28,160 nucleotides of DNA from a virus, in the IMG/VR virus record IMGVR_UViG_3300018080_000492, positions 1 through 28,160 of that record. The stretch is one strand, 5' to 3'. Numbering within the stretch: position 1 is the first letter of the stretch; each line of letters opens with the position of its first letter. This document shows positions 7,305 to 14,884 of the stretch, piece by piece. A model generated the notes under the pieces. The model made no database searches, was not told the DNA's origin, and saw nothing but the letters and a program-made list of their open reading frames with translations. The translations under genes and the position numbers were made by a program.

Positions 7305-7733
7305 ATGGAACAGAATTTAGAAAAGGTAGCAAACATAGGAAAATATTTAGTACCTGCTTTGGCCGCAGGAGCAATTGGGTCTGCTGGTTTAGGAGCATAT
7401 CATATGCTGAAACCAGAGAAAACTTGGACAGATAGAATTGGAGATTTTGCATCAAACGTCGGGGGGACATTAGGAAACTTCGCGTCAAATATGGGATCTG
7501 ATTTATCTTATGTTTCACAGAATAATCCTGAACTATTAGGGGCAGTAGCTAGTAAGGCACTGAGTCAACTAAGTGCCCCACCTCAAGGAGCTATGGGATA
7601 CCAACCTCAAATGGAGTACCAGACTCCGGCCTATGATTCTTTAGTGAGTAATAATTATTTACCGGAAGGTTTAGACCCGCAATCATTAGGAGCTATGCAA
7701 CAACAATACGACTCCTTTTCTCCTTATAACTAA
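7305..7733 (+). CDS. Small membrane-associated protein with Gln/Tyr-rich tail, function unknown
   Basis: A 142-residue protein with one hydrophobic, Gly/Ala-rich segment (about residues 12-34, YLVPALAAGAIGSAGLGAYH). A helical Asn/Ser/Gly region follows, then a tail rich in Gln, Pro and Tyr that looks disordered. AAGGAAGGG lies just upstream of the ATG. The composition recalls phage structural or ejected proteins more than enzymes, but there is no family match I can name. Its TAA stop shares the tetranucleotide CTAA with the stop of the minus-strand phosphoesterase, so the two transcription units meet without a terminator between them. Confidence 0.6.
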   Translation: MEQNLEKVANIGKYLVPALAAGAIGSAGLGAYHMLKPEKTWTDRIGDFASNVGGTLGNFASNMGSDLSYVSQNNPELLGAVASKALSQLSAPPQGAMGYQPQMEYQTPAYDSLVSNNYLPEGLDPQSLGAMQQQYDSFSPYN

Positions 7734-8476
7734 ACATTAAATAATTTGTAATTGGGATTATTATAATCTGAGCCTGAGTTTAAAACTAAACATCCCCTAT
7801 CTACAAAGTTTTCTCTTCTATGAGAATGACCTACACAATAAATATCTGCGAAACTAGTAATAAAGTTGTGATATGCGTATGACCCTGAGAAGTCTTCTTG
7901 GTTGTTAAAGAAACAATTTTTAGATGGGAAAGTGGGGAAATGAGTAACTAAAATTACTTTATTATTAGGGGTTGGTCGTCCTAAAATTTTAATCATACTT
8001 TTATGTGCCTGATCCATCATGAATTTATGCAGTCGGTGTATACCTTTTACTTTTATATGATCTATATCGTTTGTAGGGGGAAATTCATTTCCATACCACC
8101 CATCAAATCCGTAGATTGACACTTCGTTATAGTGACACGGACTATCTTGTAGGTAGTGAATTTCGAATTCATCGCAAATTTCTTTTTTTTCTTTTTGTGT
8201 TTTTTCGTACCACTCTTCAATTTCAGGTAGTTCTCCAGTGACAAACCTATCCCAATAATCGTGGTTTCCGTAGACCACAAAAACATCTCGTGTAGTATAA
8301 GTTCTGAGTAATTCAAAGAATTCACGGAATTGCTGGGGTTTATCACTCATAATATCCCCTGCAATAATCATGAAATCCCATTTCTCTTTATTAATTCTTT
8401 GAAAAAATCTTTTTATTATTTCCTTGTTCCTATTGTCAAAACCATAGTGTAAATCACTAGTAAGTAACCCTATCAT
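7730..8476 (-). CDS. Calcineurin-like metallophosphoesterase
   Basis: A 248-residue two-metal phosphoesterase with the full motif set: Asp8-Leu-His10 (SDLHYG), Gly40-Asp41 (AGDI), Gly70-Asn71-His72-Asp73 (YGNHDYW), His179 (VTHFP) and Gly216-His217-x-His219 (GHSHR). All metal ligands are present, so it should be active on a phosphomonoester or phosphodiester. Phage members include protein phosphatases, 2',3'-cyclic phosphodiesterases and nucleases; the sequence does not say which, though the small size argues against an SbcD-type nuclease. It is encoded against the structural genes, with a TTCGGTATAATT box 45 bases upstream and an inverted repeat in its leader. This suggests separate control as an accessory gene. 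Confidence 0.92.
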   Translation of the reverse strand: MIGLLTSDLHYGFDNRNKEIIKRFFQRINKEKWDFMIIAGDIMSDKPQQFREFFELLRTYTTRDVFVVYGNHDYWDRFVTGELPEIEEWYEKTQKEKKEICDEFEIHYLQDSPCHYNEVSIYGFDGWYGNEFPPTNDIDHIKVKGIHRLHKFMMDQAHKSMIKILGRPTPNNKVILVTHFPTFPSKNCFFNNQEDFSGSYAYHNFITSFADIYCVGHSHRRENFVDRGCLVLNSGSDYNNPNYKLFNV

Positions 8477-8487
8477 AAATGCTCCAT

Positions 8488-8502
8488 GTAAACTTAGTTT
8501 AC
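8488..8502. repeat. Inverted repeat GTAAAC-TTA-GTTTAC in a divergent intergenic region
   Basis: Perfect 6-base arms around a 3-base centre, lying between the metallophosphoesterase (minus) and the two-TM gene (plus). It sits downstream of the minus-strand TATAAT, so it would be in the leader of the phosphoesterase mRNA. It could be an operator for a dimeric repressor. With only six bases per arm in AT-rich DNA it may also be chance. Confidence 0.3.
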
Positions 8503-8520
8503 TTCTAATTATTAATATGT

Positions 8521-8532
8521 AATTATACCGAA
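8521..8532 (-). promoter_or_regulatory. TTCGGTATAATT box, candidate -10 region for the phosphoesterase
   Basis: On the minus strand this reads TTCGGTATAATT, identical to 2522-2533, with TATAAT about 46 bases before the start at 8476. No -35 hexamer stands at the usual distance (the sequence there is GATACC). Same sequence, same orientation to the gene and nearly the same distance in both cases. Confidence 0.4.
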
Positions 8533-8542
8533 CGAGGTGATT

Positions 8543-9091
8543 ATGGTATCTAAAATTCTAAATAAAGTTAATAATCTGTGGGATGACTTGATTAAACATG
8601 ACTGGCGTCTTGGTTTGATGTGGGGTGCATCAATACCTTTCGTTATATATTTAGTTACTTACAACCTATTAGACGTTTCATTTGAGAGTAAGTTTTTTGT
8701 GGCGGCTCAATTTGGTTTATGGTTTTTTTTAGTTATTTTATATTGGGTTTGGGTTTCAGCTAAGATTAAAAACACTGAGGACAAGTGCCATTGTACGACT
8801 ACTAAAGCAAATCCTACGGTGGAGTACCTCATTAAAGATAGGGAGTATCTTTTACTACTCATAACTAGATCCTTCTATTCTGTAGATAAGCTTATAGTTG
8901 AGAAACGACACCCAAACGCGGACCAAGTGATCCTTGTTTTCCAGTTAAAGAATGGCAATCTTAGATTTTCAGTGCGGGAGAGTATTTTACCAGAATCTCT
9001 TAGGCCTAAGACTACTAAAATAAATAGCAATAAAGTAAATTATAAAAACAATTATCGTTTAATTGATGAATTAATAGAGGTTGCCACATAG
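8543..9091 (+). CDS. Two-TM membrane protein, function unknown
   Basis: I start this 182-residue protein at the ATG at 8543, with GAGG 5 bases upstream; a GTG at 8537 is in frame but falls inside that ribosome binding site. Two membrane segments (about residues 24-44 and 52-75, the second Trp/Phe-rich: FGLWFFLVILYWVWV) are followed by a short Cys-His-Cys motif (CHC) and a soluble strand-rich C-terminal domain of about 90 residues. I know no family for it. The next feature is an IS607-family element, whose insertion may have replaced the last codons: joining the flanks at GG would give the ending IEEALNE instead of IEVAT. Confidence 0.6.
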   Translation: MVSKILNKVNNLWDDLIKHDWRLGLMWGASIPFVIYLVTYNLLDVSFESKFFVAAQFGLWFFLVILYWVWVSAKIKNTEDKCHCTTTKANPTVEYLIKDREYLLLLITRSFYSVDKLIVEKRHPNADQVILVFQLKNGNLRFSVRESILPESLRPKTTKINSNKVNYKNNYRLIDELIEVAT

Positions 9092-9104
9092 TAAATAGTT
9101 TATT

Positions 9105-9133
9105 ACCTAAGTCATATAATTATTGACTAAGGT
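9105..9133. repeat. Imperfect inverted repeat with central TATAAT in the IS left end
   Basis: ACCTAAGTCA (9105-9114) and TGACTAAGGT (9124-9133) form 10-base arms with one mismatch around a centre that contains the palindrome ATAATTAT. TATAAT at 9115-9120 lies exactly in the centre, 20 bases before the tnpA start. This could be a TnpA binding site that overlaps the tnpA promoter, allowing autoregulation and end recognition at one place. Confidence 0.45.
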
Positions 9134-9139
9134 TAACAA

Positions 9140-9712
9140 ATGAGATTATTAAAGACTAAGCTAGCATCGGAAGTATTAGGTTTACATCCGAACACACTGA
9201 GAAGATATGGAAATGAAGGGCAAATTAAGACAATTAGGACAGAATCAGGACAAAGATTGTTCGACGTCGACTCATATTTGGGAAAACAAAAAGATTCAGA
9301 AATCCTCTGCTATTGTCGAGTCTCTTCCTACAAACAAAAAGATGATCTCGAAAGACAAGTTGCACACATGCAACAACACTTCCCAAAAGCAAAAATCATC
9401 AAAGATATTGGAAGTGGGATCAACTTTAAAAGAAAAGGACTTAACTCCATACTGGAACGATTACTGCAAGGAGATAAGCTCAGGCTTGTGGTTGCCTACA
9501 AGGACAGACTTGCTCGATTTGGATTCGAACTTATCGAGTTCCTGGTCAAGCAAAACGGTGGAGAAGTCGTGGTTCTCAACCAAATTGATCTCTCTCCCAA
9601 CGAAGAGCTCACAAATGACCTTCTCAACATTATCCATGTTTTCTCATGTAGGATGCATGGTCTCAGGAAATACGGTCAACAAATCAAAAAAGATAAGAAT
9701 CTATCCAACTAG
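9140..9712 (+). CDS. tnpA: IS607-family transposase TnpA: MerR-type HTH plus serine recombinase
   Basis: A 190-residue serine recombinase with a reversed domain order typical of IS607. The MerR-like winged helix is at residues 3-45 (SEVLGLHPNTLRRYGNEGQI). The resolvase domain follows: YCRVSSYKQKDDLERQ with the likely nucleophile Ser62, Gly-rich DIGSGINFKRKGL (89-101), and KDRLARFGFE (121-130) with the active-site Arg residues 123 and 126. All key residues are present, so it should be able to excise and integrate the element. Codon use changes sharply after about codon 38: CTC, ATC, TTC, AAC and TAC dominate, whereas neighbours and tnpB prefer TTA, ATT, TTT, AAT and TAT. This suggests a separate recent origin for the catalytic part. 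Confidence 0.93.
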   Translation: MRLLKTKLASEVLGLHPNTLRRYGNEGQIKTIRTESGQRLFDVDSYLGKQKDSEILCYCRVSSYKQKDDLERQVAHMQQHFPKAKIIKDIGSGINFKRKGLNSILERLLQGDKLRLVVAYKDRLARFGFELIEFLVKQNGGEVVVLNQIDLSPNEELTNDLLNIIHVFSCRMHGLRKYGQQIKKDKNLSN

Positions 9713-10793
9713 TTTCCAAAAAGAACTTTTGAAAGAGTGTTTAGGTGTTTATCGTTTTGTTTACAACAGAACGATAGATTATCTCAAACAAGAAGGAACT
9801 AAAGCAAATTGGAAGGGTATTAAGACAGAAACCTTACATGGTCTTCCAGAATTTTGTAAGGATATTCCTTATCAGATTAAATCTATCGCTATTCGGGATG
9901 CTTGTATTTCTGTAAGAGAAGCAAAGAAGAAATGTCTTACGAATGGTATATTTAATGAAGTTAAGTTTAAAAGTAGGAAAAACCCTAAACAGTCTTTTTA
10001 TGTTCCAAAAAGTGCTGTGACAGGCAATGGTTTCTATAAAACTATTTTTGGGGAAATGCTATATAAAGAACAATTACCTGAAAATATTAAAGATTGCCGG
10101 CTATCCTTCTATTTGGATAAATGGTATTTGTGCGTACCCTTTGAAAGTAAACTAAACATAACCGAGAGCCAAGGTCGTTTAGTTTCTCTTGATCCAGGGG
10201 TACGCACTTTTCAAACTTTTTTCAGTCAAGATTCTTGTGGAAAATTAGGCACAGGGGACTTTAGTAGAATTCAAAGACTATGCTGTTATTTAGATAAACT
10301 AATATCTAAAAGGGAATTAGCTCGAGCAAAAAGAAAGAATTCTATAAAGAAGGCCATAAATCGTCTTAGATTTAAAATTAGAAACTTAGTGGATGAATTA
10401 CATCACAAAATAGCAAACTTTTTAGTTACTAATTTTGATGTGATTCTTTTACCAACCTTTGAATCTAAAGACATGTCTATGAAAGCTACGAGAAAGATAA
10501 GAAAGAAGAGTGTAAGATCACTTTTAACGTGGAGTCATTATAGGTTCAAACAATTCTTAAAGTCCAAAGCGTATGAATATGGAAAAGTAGTCCTTGATGT
10601 TAATGAGGCCTATACTTCTAAGACAGTATCGTGGACTGGCGAAATCATAGAGAATCTAGGTGGGAGAAAGTGGATAAAAAGTCCTCTTACAGGAAAAGTT
10701 ATGGATCGAGATTACAATGGTGCACGTGGGATTTTCTTACGTGCTTTGGTAGATTCACCCACTCTTAGGAGTGCTATTATTAATGTTAGTTAA
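9657..10793 (+). CDS. tnpB: TnpB-family RNA-guided nuclease with intact RuvC triad but no zinc-finger cysteines
   Basis: I start this 378-residue TnpB at the ATG at 9657, just before the conserved beginning KKIRIYPTSFQKELL; the frame is open further upstream through tnpA but that part is not TnpB-like. The N-terminal recognition region (10-170) is followed by RuvC. Asp179 (LDPGVR), Glu269 (LPTFES) and Asp352 (DRDYNGAR) match the catalytic residues, with spacing close to ISDra2 TnpB. Between Glu269 and Asp352 the usual Cys4 zinc finger is degenerate: TSKTVSWTGEI and KSPLTGKV stand where TSKTCxxCG and CPxCG are expected, so all four cysteines are replaced (V, T, S, T). TSKT, ENLGG and DRDxNGAR remain. 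TnpB normally nicks and cuts DNA guided by an omega RNA made from the element's 3' end. Confidence 0.92.
   Translation: MVSGNTVNKSKKIRIYPTSFQKELLKECLGVYRFVYNRTIDYLKQEGTKANWKGIKTETLHGLPEFCKDIPYQIKSIAIRDACISVREAKKKCLTNGIFNEVKFKSRKNPKQSFYVPKSAVTGNGFYKTIFGEMLYKEQLPENIKDCRLSFYLDKWYLCVPFESKLNITESQGRLVSLDPGVRTFQTFFSQDSCGKLGTGDFSRIQRLCCYLDKLISKRELARAKRKNSIKKAINRLRFKIRNLVDELHHKIANFLVTNFDVILLPTFESKDMSMKATRKIRKKSVRSLLTWSHYRFKQFLKSKAYEYGKVVLDVNEAYTSKTVSWTGEIIENLGGRKWIKSPLTGKVMDRDYNGARGIFLRALVDSPTLRSAIINVS
10760..10773 (+). ncRNA. Hairpin in the 3' end of tnpB, possible part of the omega RNA scaffold
   Basis: CACTC-TTAG-GAGTG forms a 5-bp stem with a 4-base loop in the last codons of tnpB. Omega RNAs of TnpB systems derive from the 3' end of the element and overlap the tnpB reading frame, ending with a guide copied from the DNA flanking the right end. 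Only this small hairpin can be seen; the RNA's full extent and its existence are inferred from the family. Confidence 0.25.
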
Positions 10794-10816
10794 TAAAAAA
10801 GGATCGGAGGCTCTTA

Positions 10817-11479
10817 ATGAGTGATAACTATTTGTATTTAGATACTGAGACTACAGGATTGAACCCTGTTATAAATGATATAATTGAGCTAGGGGCAATT
10901 ATAGAAGTTAAGGGTGAGAGGAAAGAAGAATTTAAGGCGGTATGTCGTCCTTTTAATATGAAGTCCATTTCTCGTAAGGCATTAGAAACTAATCAACATA
11001 CGATGGACATGATTGAGACTTATCCTGATCCTAAAGAAGTGTTTAAAAAATTCATACTATTTTTAGGTAAATATTTTAATGGAAAAGACTTCAATAATCG
11101 TTATGTTTTGGTGGGACAAAATGTTGATTTTGATAAGCGATTTTTGAAAGCTTTTTTTCATAAGTGTGGTTACGATGAATATGCGTTTAACAAGGTCATT
11201 CATTATCAATCAATTGACCTTTTAGGGTTGAGTTTTTTACTAAGGGCCAAGGGACTTATTCCTAATGGTAAATTAAAATTAGAGGTTATGACTAAGCTTT
11301 ACGGGATAAAGCAGGCCAAAGAGCATGATGCTTTGGAAGATATTCGATCTACTTATGATATCTTGAAGAAGATAGAAAAATTATTTATTCGGAATCCAGA
11401 GGAGATTGATCTGTCTCTTTTGGATGATCAAACTCCTTTATATGCCCACCTTCTTAATATTTCTCAATCTAAATCATAA
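10817..11479 (+). CDS. DnaQ-like 3'-5' exonuclease (DEDDh)
   Basis: A 220-residue exonuclease of the RNase T/DnaQ superfamily. Exo I: Asp9 and Glu11 in LDTETTGL; Exo II: Asp106 in NVDFDKRF; Exo III: His170 and Asp175 in EHDALEDIRSTYDIL. All four acidic residues and the general-base histidine are present, so it should hydrolyse nucleotides from 3' ends with two metal ions. No polymerase domain is attached. GGAGG lies 6 bases before the ATG, and this ribosome binding site lies at the presumed right end of the IS607-family element, so expression may depend on transcription from tnpB. Possible roles are proofreading in trans, DNA or RNA turnover, or damage repair; position does not decide. Confidence 0.9.
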   Translation: MSDNYLYLDTETTGLNPVINDIIELGAIIEVKGERKEEFKAVCRPFNMKSISRKALETNQHTMDMIETYPDPKEVFKKFILFLGKYFNGKDFNNRYVLVGQNVDFDKRFLKAFFHKCGYDEYAFNKVIHYQSIDLLGLSFLLRAKGLIPNGKLKLEVMTKLYGIKQAKEHDALEDIRSTYDILKKIEKLFIRNPEEIDLSLLDDQTPLYAHLLNISQSKS

Positions 11480-11499
11480 CATTGGAAAAAGTTCATACT

Positions 11500-11515
11500 T
11501 CTCAGTATCATGAGA
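11500..11515 (+). repeat. Small hairpin TCTCA-GTATCA-TGAGA after the exonuclease gene
   Basis: Five-base arms with a 6-base loop, 21 bases after the exonuclease stop. No U-run follows, so it is not a typical intrinsic terminator. It could stabilise the 3' end of the mRNA, or be chance. Confidence 0.2.
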
Positions 11516-11554
11516 TTACAGGTTTCCTTTCGTATATCGGAATACTTTAAATGA

Positions 11555-11563
11555 TGCTATACT
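11555..11563 (+). promoter_or_regulatory. Extended -10 promoter (TGCTATACT) before the tape measure gene
   Basis: TG-C-TATACT fits the TGnTATAAT extended -10 pattern and does not need a -35; none is visible at 17 bases (TATCGG there). It lies in the 116-base gap before the tape measure gene, giving a leader of about 25 bases that contains the AGGAT ribosome binding site. This gap is one of the longest without a gene in the window. Confidence 0.4.
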
Positions 11564-11595
11564 ATATAGAAATATTTCTGGAATAGGATTGCTTT

Positions 11596-14500
11596 ATGTC
11601 AACAATGGAAGAAATGCTCCAAGCATATTTAGATGCAGGGGTAGACCCAACTATGGCCGATTTTAATGTTCAGTCTGCTTATAATCGTGTGGACCCTTCT
11701 GCTATGGGAGTAGGGGCGGGGCATATTATGGCCGGAGGAAATGCGTCGCGAGTACCAACTATGTCTCCGTTATCTAATTTAAGTTCTGTTGAGTCCATGT
11801 TGAATGAGAAAGAGCTGTCTAACCAGATGCAATCTTTAAGAAATGCGATCAAAGATCTGACTAGTATGTCTAAGTTGCAAATTGATGCTCAGCAACGTAT
11901 AGCTAATCAACAGATTTCTATGCAGCAGGCGCAGTGGAGAGTCCCCGAGGCCTATTCTAATTTTGCTCCTGGTTTACAATATCAAACGGATTCTAGGTCT
12001 GCGGTTTTTAGGGATCAGCTAACTAGTGGTGGTTTAAATTTAGCACAACGTCCCCAGGCATCTTTTTTCCAAGATATGCTGATGTCTAACACCGCTCTCC
12101 GACCTTACTATGAACCTTCTTTTGCTGAAGATCCCTACATGGGAGTTCTTAACGCTAATAGAAGAATGCAAGAAAGAATAGATACGGCTGTTAGAGGTGG
12201 TACTAATTTAGGAGCACAAATTGCAGGTGGTGGAGTTTCCTGGGGGCTCGCTAAGGCCGGAGGGTCGAAGTTAGCTGCCAGTGCTTTGACTCGTTTAGGA
12301 CTTGGAACTGCAGTGGCAGGTCCTATTGGTACTGTAGCAGCTATTGGAGATATTGCGCTTGATATGATGGGGCTTCCTAGTATATCGGGGACCGTGTCTA
12401 AAGGAGTAGATGCCGCTTGGGATGCTACGATAGGAAGGCATTTTACTAATTTAGACATGGCCAAAGACATTCAAAAGATGACCCCTTTTATGGTAGGGAC
12501 AGCAGCGGGGGCATCAGGTCAGGGGTTAAGCCTAGAGCGATCTGGTAGAATTGTTAGTTCACTAAACAAGATGGCGGCCAGTGATATATATCTAGATAAA
12601 GAAGATTATTTAGGGATATTCCAAACATCTGCACAAGAGGGTCTTCTTAGTCAATCTGCTAATGAAGAAGTGATGCTGAAAAATATTAGAAGTATCTCTA
12701 AGAACCTTAGGTTATTTATGAGGGTTTCAGGAGATCCTGATTATAAAAATGCTATTAAGCAGATGGGAGAATTATATAGATTAGGGGTTCCCCAAGAAGA
12801 GATGGGATCTGCCGTAAAGAATATTCAAAACCTTTCACGTATGGCCGGATTAAACTTCGAACAGACCCGTGTCTTTGGCCAACAAGGAGCTATGATTTTT
12901 CAGAATGCTGGTGCAAATATGGGTACTGGGTACCAAACAGGAATTATGGCCAGGGCGTTTGGTAGGGCCACGGCGCAGACCGGAGCACTTAGTCCTAGTA
13001 TGTTAGCTCAGATGGGAGGAGAAGAAGGGATTTCTCAGAATTTAACTGAGATCCTTGGTTCTTACTTAGGAGGACCAACAGGAAGGTTATCTATTGCTGG
13101 TTTATTGAAGAAAGATGCTTCTGGTAGATTGAGTGTAGATAAGGAAAAAGTAAAGAATTTTACTAATGGAACTATGGGGGTTGACGACTTACTTAAGAGT
13201 TCTGAAAGGGTTTTAAATTCTTCCACGGCGATAGCAGACTTCGCAGCAAGAAGCGATCAATTGGCCAACGATGTAACTCAAGGTTTAGGACCTACGGCCG
13301 GTATAAACTTAATTCTCCAATCAATAAAAAGAGTTCAAAAAGAAAACCCATTTCTTAGTTATGAAGGAGCTGCCACCGCTGTGCTAGGACAAGGACGGGG
13401 GTACGCTTTTACCCGTATGGTTAATCCTAGAACTATTCGTGAAATGGAAGAAGCGGAAAGAACGGCCAATCGTCAGCAGTCTTTTAATGAAACGCAGATT
13501 CTTAAGAATGAGAGAAGTTTTTTTAATAGGATGGGAAGGAATATTTCTGAATTTGCATATGATGCTTTTGGTAAACCTATTGATGATATAACGTTGGGGA
13601 GTAATAGGTCTAGAGAGATAGACGAATTTAATAAAGTAGGTAGAGTATATCGAGATACTCTATCATCTAGTGCTTTAACTAAATCATTTGTAAATGAAAT
13701 GATGGAAGGGAAATCAGAGTTAATCGCAAATAGAAGTAAAAAAGCAAGGGAAGTTTTGGAGGAAGTGATTAGCCTATCCCCTATTCAACATAATATTAAA
13801 AGAGACATTGAAATACAAAAAGATTTTATTAACCCAGAAGAGCTTCTGTCCTTTGACGCAATTAAAAAGTATTCAAGTTCCCTAGGAGGTAAGGCCCCTT
13901 CTAGAGAACAAGTGCAATCTCTTTATAAAGATATAGCTAGAAATGCCCGGAAAAAATATGGTAGCACATGGGATCAGTTGAGCGAAGATGATAAAAGAAG
14001 GGTACAAAAGAACGCTGTAAATGCAGCGGCTGCTAAGATTGGTGCTAAAAATAAGAAATTAGGAGATGATCTACGGTCCGCTTCTGTACCTATGGCAGAT
14101 GAATTAACTAAAGGAGCGGAGAGGTTAAATAAGGACTATGGTTTTACGTTAATAACGGAAGATGGAGGGAAACAAGTTTCCACAGCTATTGTAGCAGAAG
14201 CGGTAAATAGCCTAACTTCCGCGTCCAACTTAGAATCTTTAAGAAAAGAATTAGGTGATGACTTCTCATGGAAAGATACCCTTGAAATGTTGAGGGTGGG
14301 TGCTGGAGAAAGCGCCGGTGAAGTTACAGAGGTAGGAGGGGCTGCCTTTAATGCTGCCAGACAAAAATGGGGGAAGGATTTAAATCTAACAGAATTTAGA
14401 AAAAAAGCAGAGTCCCTTTATCAAACAACTGTAGATGATAGAGGTAGGAAAGCAGTAAATTTACTTAAAGGTGGGAGTAGGGAAGCTTTTGAAAAAAATA

Positions 14501-14874
14501 TTGTTAAGCTATTGGGGAGAGATGCTCTTAAAGAGGGATTTAATACGGCAGGGGTTAAATCAGCAGAGGAGACATCATTATCGGGGATGAAAGCTCTTAT
14601 GGGATCTATCCAGAAAGTCTACGATGTAGGGGAAGGAGGCCTTGCGGGGATTAATTCTCAGGAGGTAAGTTCTGTAGGTGGGAAGCTTGATATTACTAAT
14701 AGATTAGCGGGTGAAATAACGGATATACTTAAGGCGACGATAGGAAAAGATTCAGGTAAGGACATAAAAGAGGCCAGAGACGCGGCGTACATAGGCATAC
14801 AAGCTGCCAAAGCACGTAATCAAAAAACTATGTCATCTAGTAATCACTCAGGTATAACTAATTTTGTAGGTTAG
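11596..14874 (+). CDS. Tail tape measure protein (candidate)
   Basis: The largest gene of the window, 1092 residues. The N-terminal 200 residues are Met/Gln/Ala-rich and helical. Residues about 200-265 form a Gly/Ala-rich hydrophobic region (GGGVSWGLAKAGG to PIGTVAAIGDIALDMMG), like the membrane-inserting segments of tape measure proteins. The rest is long, helical, Lys/Glu-rich and cysteine-free. Its size and its place between the candidate tail chaperone pair and the baseplate genes fit the tape measure, which sets tail length. At about 0.15 nm per residue it would give a tail of roughly 160 nm. No peptidase or lysozyme motif was recognised inside it. Another large virion protein (for example an internal one) is the main alternative. 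Confidence 0.7.
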   Translation: MSTMEEMLQAYLDAGVDPTMADFNVQSAYNRVDPSAMGVGAGHIMAGGNASRVPTMSPLSNLSSVESMLNEKELSNQMQSLRNAIKDLTSMSKLQIDAQQRIANQQISMQQAQWRVPEAYSNFAPGLQYQTDSRSAVFRDQLTSGGLNLAQRPQASFFQDMLMSNTALRPYYEPSFAEDPYMGVLNANRRMQERIDTAVRGGTNLGAQIAGGGVSWGLAKAGGSKLAASALTRLGLGTAVAGPIGTVAAIGDIALDMMGLPSISGTVSKGVDAAWDATIGRHFTNLDMAKDIQKMTPFMVGTAAGASGQGLSLERSGRIVSSLNKMAASDIYLDKEDYLGIFQTSAQEGLLSQSANEEVMLKNIRSISKNLRLFMRVSGDPDYKNAIKQMGELYRLGVPQEEMGSAVKNIQNLSRMAGLNFEQTRVFGQQGAMIFQNAGANMGTGYQTGIMARAFGRATAQTGALSPSMLAQMGGEEGISQNLTEILGSYLGGPTGRLSIAGLLKKDASGRLSVDKEKVKNFTNGTMGVDDLLKSSERVLNSSTAIADFAARSDQLANDVTQGLGPTAGINLILQSIKRVQKENPFLSYEGAATAVLGQGRGYAFTRMVNPRTIREMEEAERTANRQQSFNETQILKNERSFFNRMGRNISEFAYDAFGKPIDDITLGSNRSREIDEFNKVGRVYRDTLSSSALTKSFVNEMMEGKSELIANRSKKAREVLEEVISLSPIQHNIKRDIEIQKDFINPEELLSFDAIKKYSSSLGGKAPSREQVQSLYKDIARNARKKYGSTWDQLSEDDKRRVQKNAVNAAAAKIGAKNKKLGDDLRSASVPMADELTKGAERLNKDYGFTLITEDGGKQVSTAIVAEAVNSLTSASNLESLRKELGDDFSWKDTLEMLRVGAGESAGEVTEVGGAAFNAARQKWGKDLNLTEFRKKAESLYQTTVDDRGRKAVNLLKGGSREAFEKNIVKLLGRDALKEGFNTAGVKSAEETSLSGMKALMGSIQKVYDVGEGGLAGINSQEVSSVGGKLDITNRLAGEITDILKATIGKDSGKDIKEARDAAYIGIQAAKARNQKTMSSSNHSGITNFVG

Positions 14875-14884
14875 GAGAAAAGCA

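Larger units (their letters stand above)
9080..10806 (+). mobile_element. IS607-family insertion sequence (tnpA serine recombinase + tnpB)
   Basis: Two genes in the order and overlap typical of IS607: a MerR-HTH/serine-recombinase tnpA and a tnpB overlapping its 3' end by 56 bases. IS607 elements insert between two G residues and have no terminal inverted repeats or target duplication, so ends cannot be read directly. The outer limits are the end of the upstream gene and the start at 10817. Taking GG at 9079-9080 and GG at 10806-10807 as the two junctions restores a tight overlap between the flanking genes, so I use these as tentative ends. Confidence 0.7.

Noticed and set aside
9207-9656. 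Long upstream extension of the tnpB frame through tnpA
   Set aside because: The translated part is Ser/Lys/Thr-rich and unlike TnpB; the family begins with KKIRIYP just after the ATG at 9657, and the DNA already encodes tnpA in another frame.
9657-10793. TnpB-derived nuclease-dead repressor (TldR type)
   Set aside because: The RuvC Asp, Glu and Asp residues are all present, and the gene lies in a complete IS607 arrangement with tnpA.
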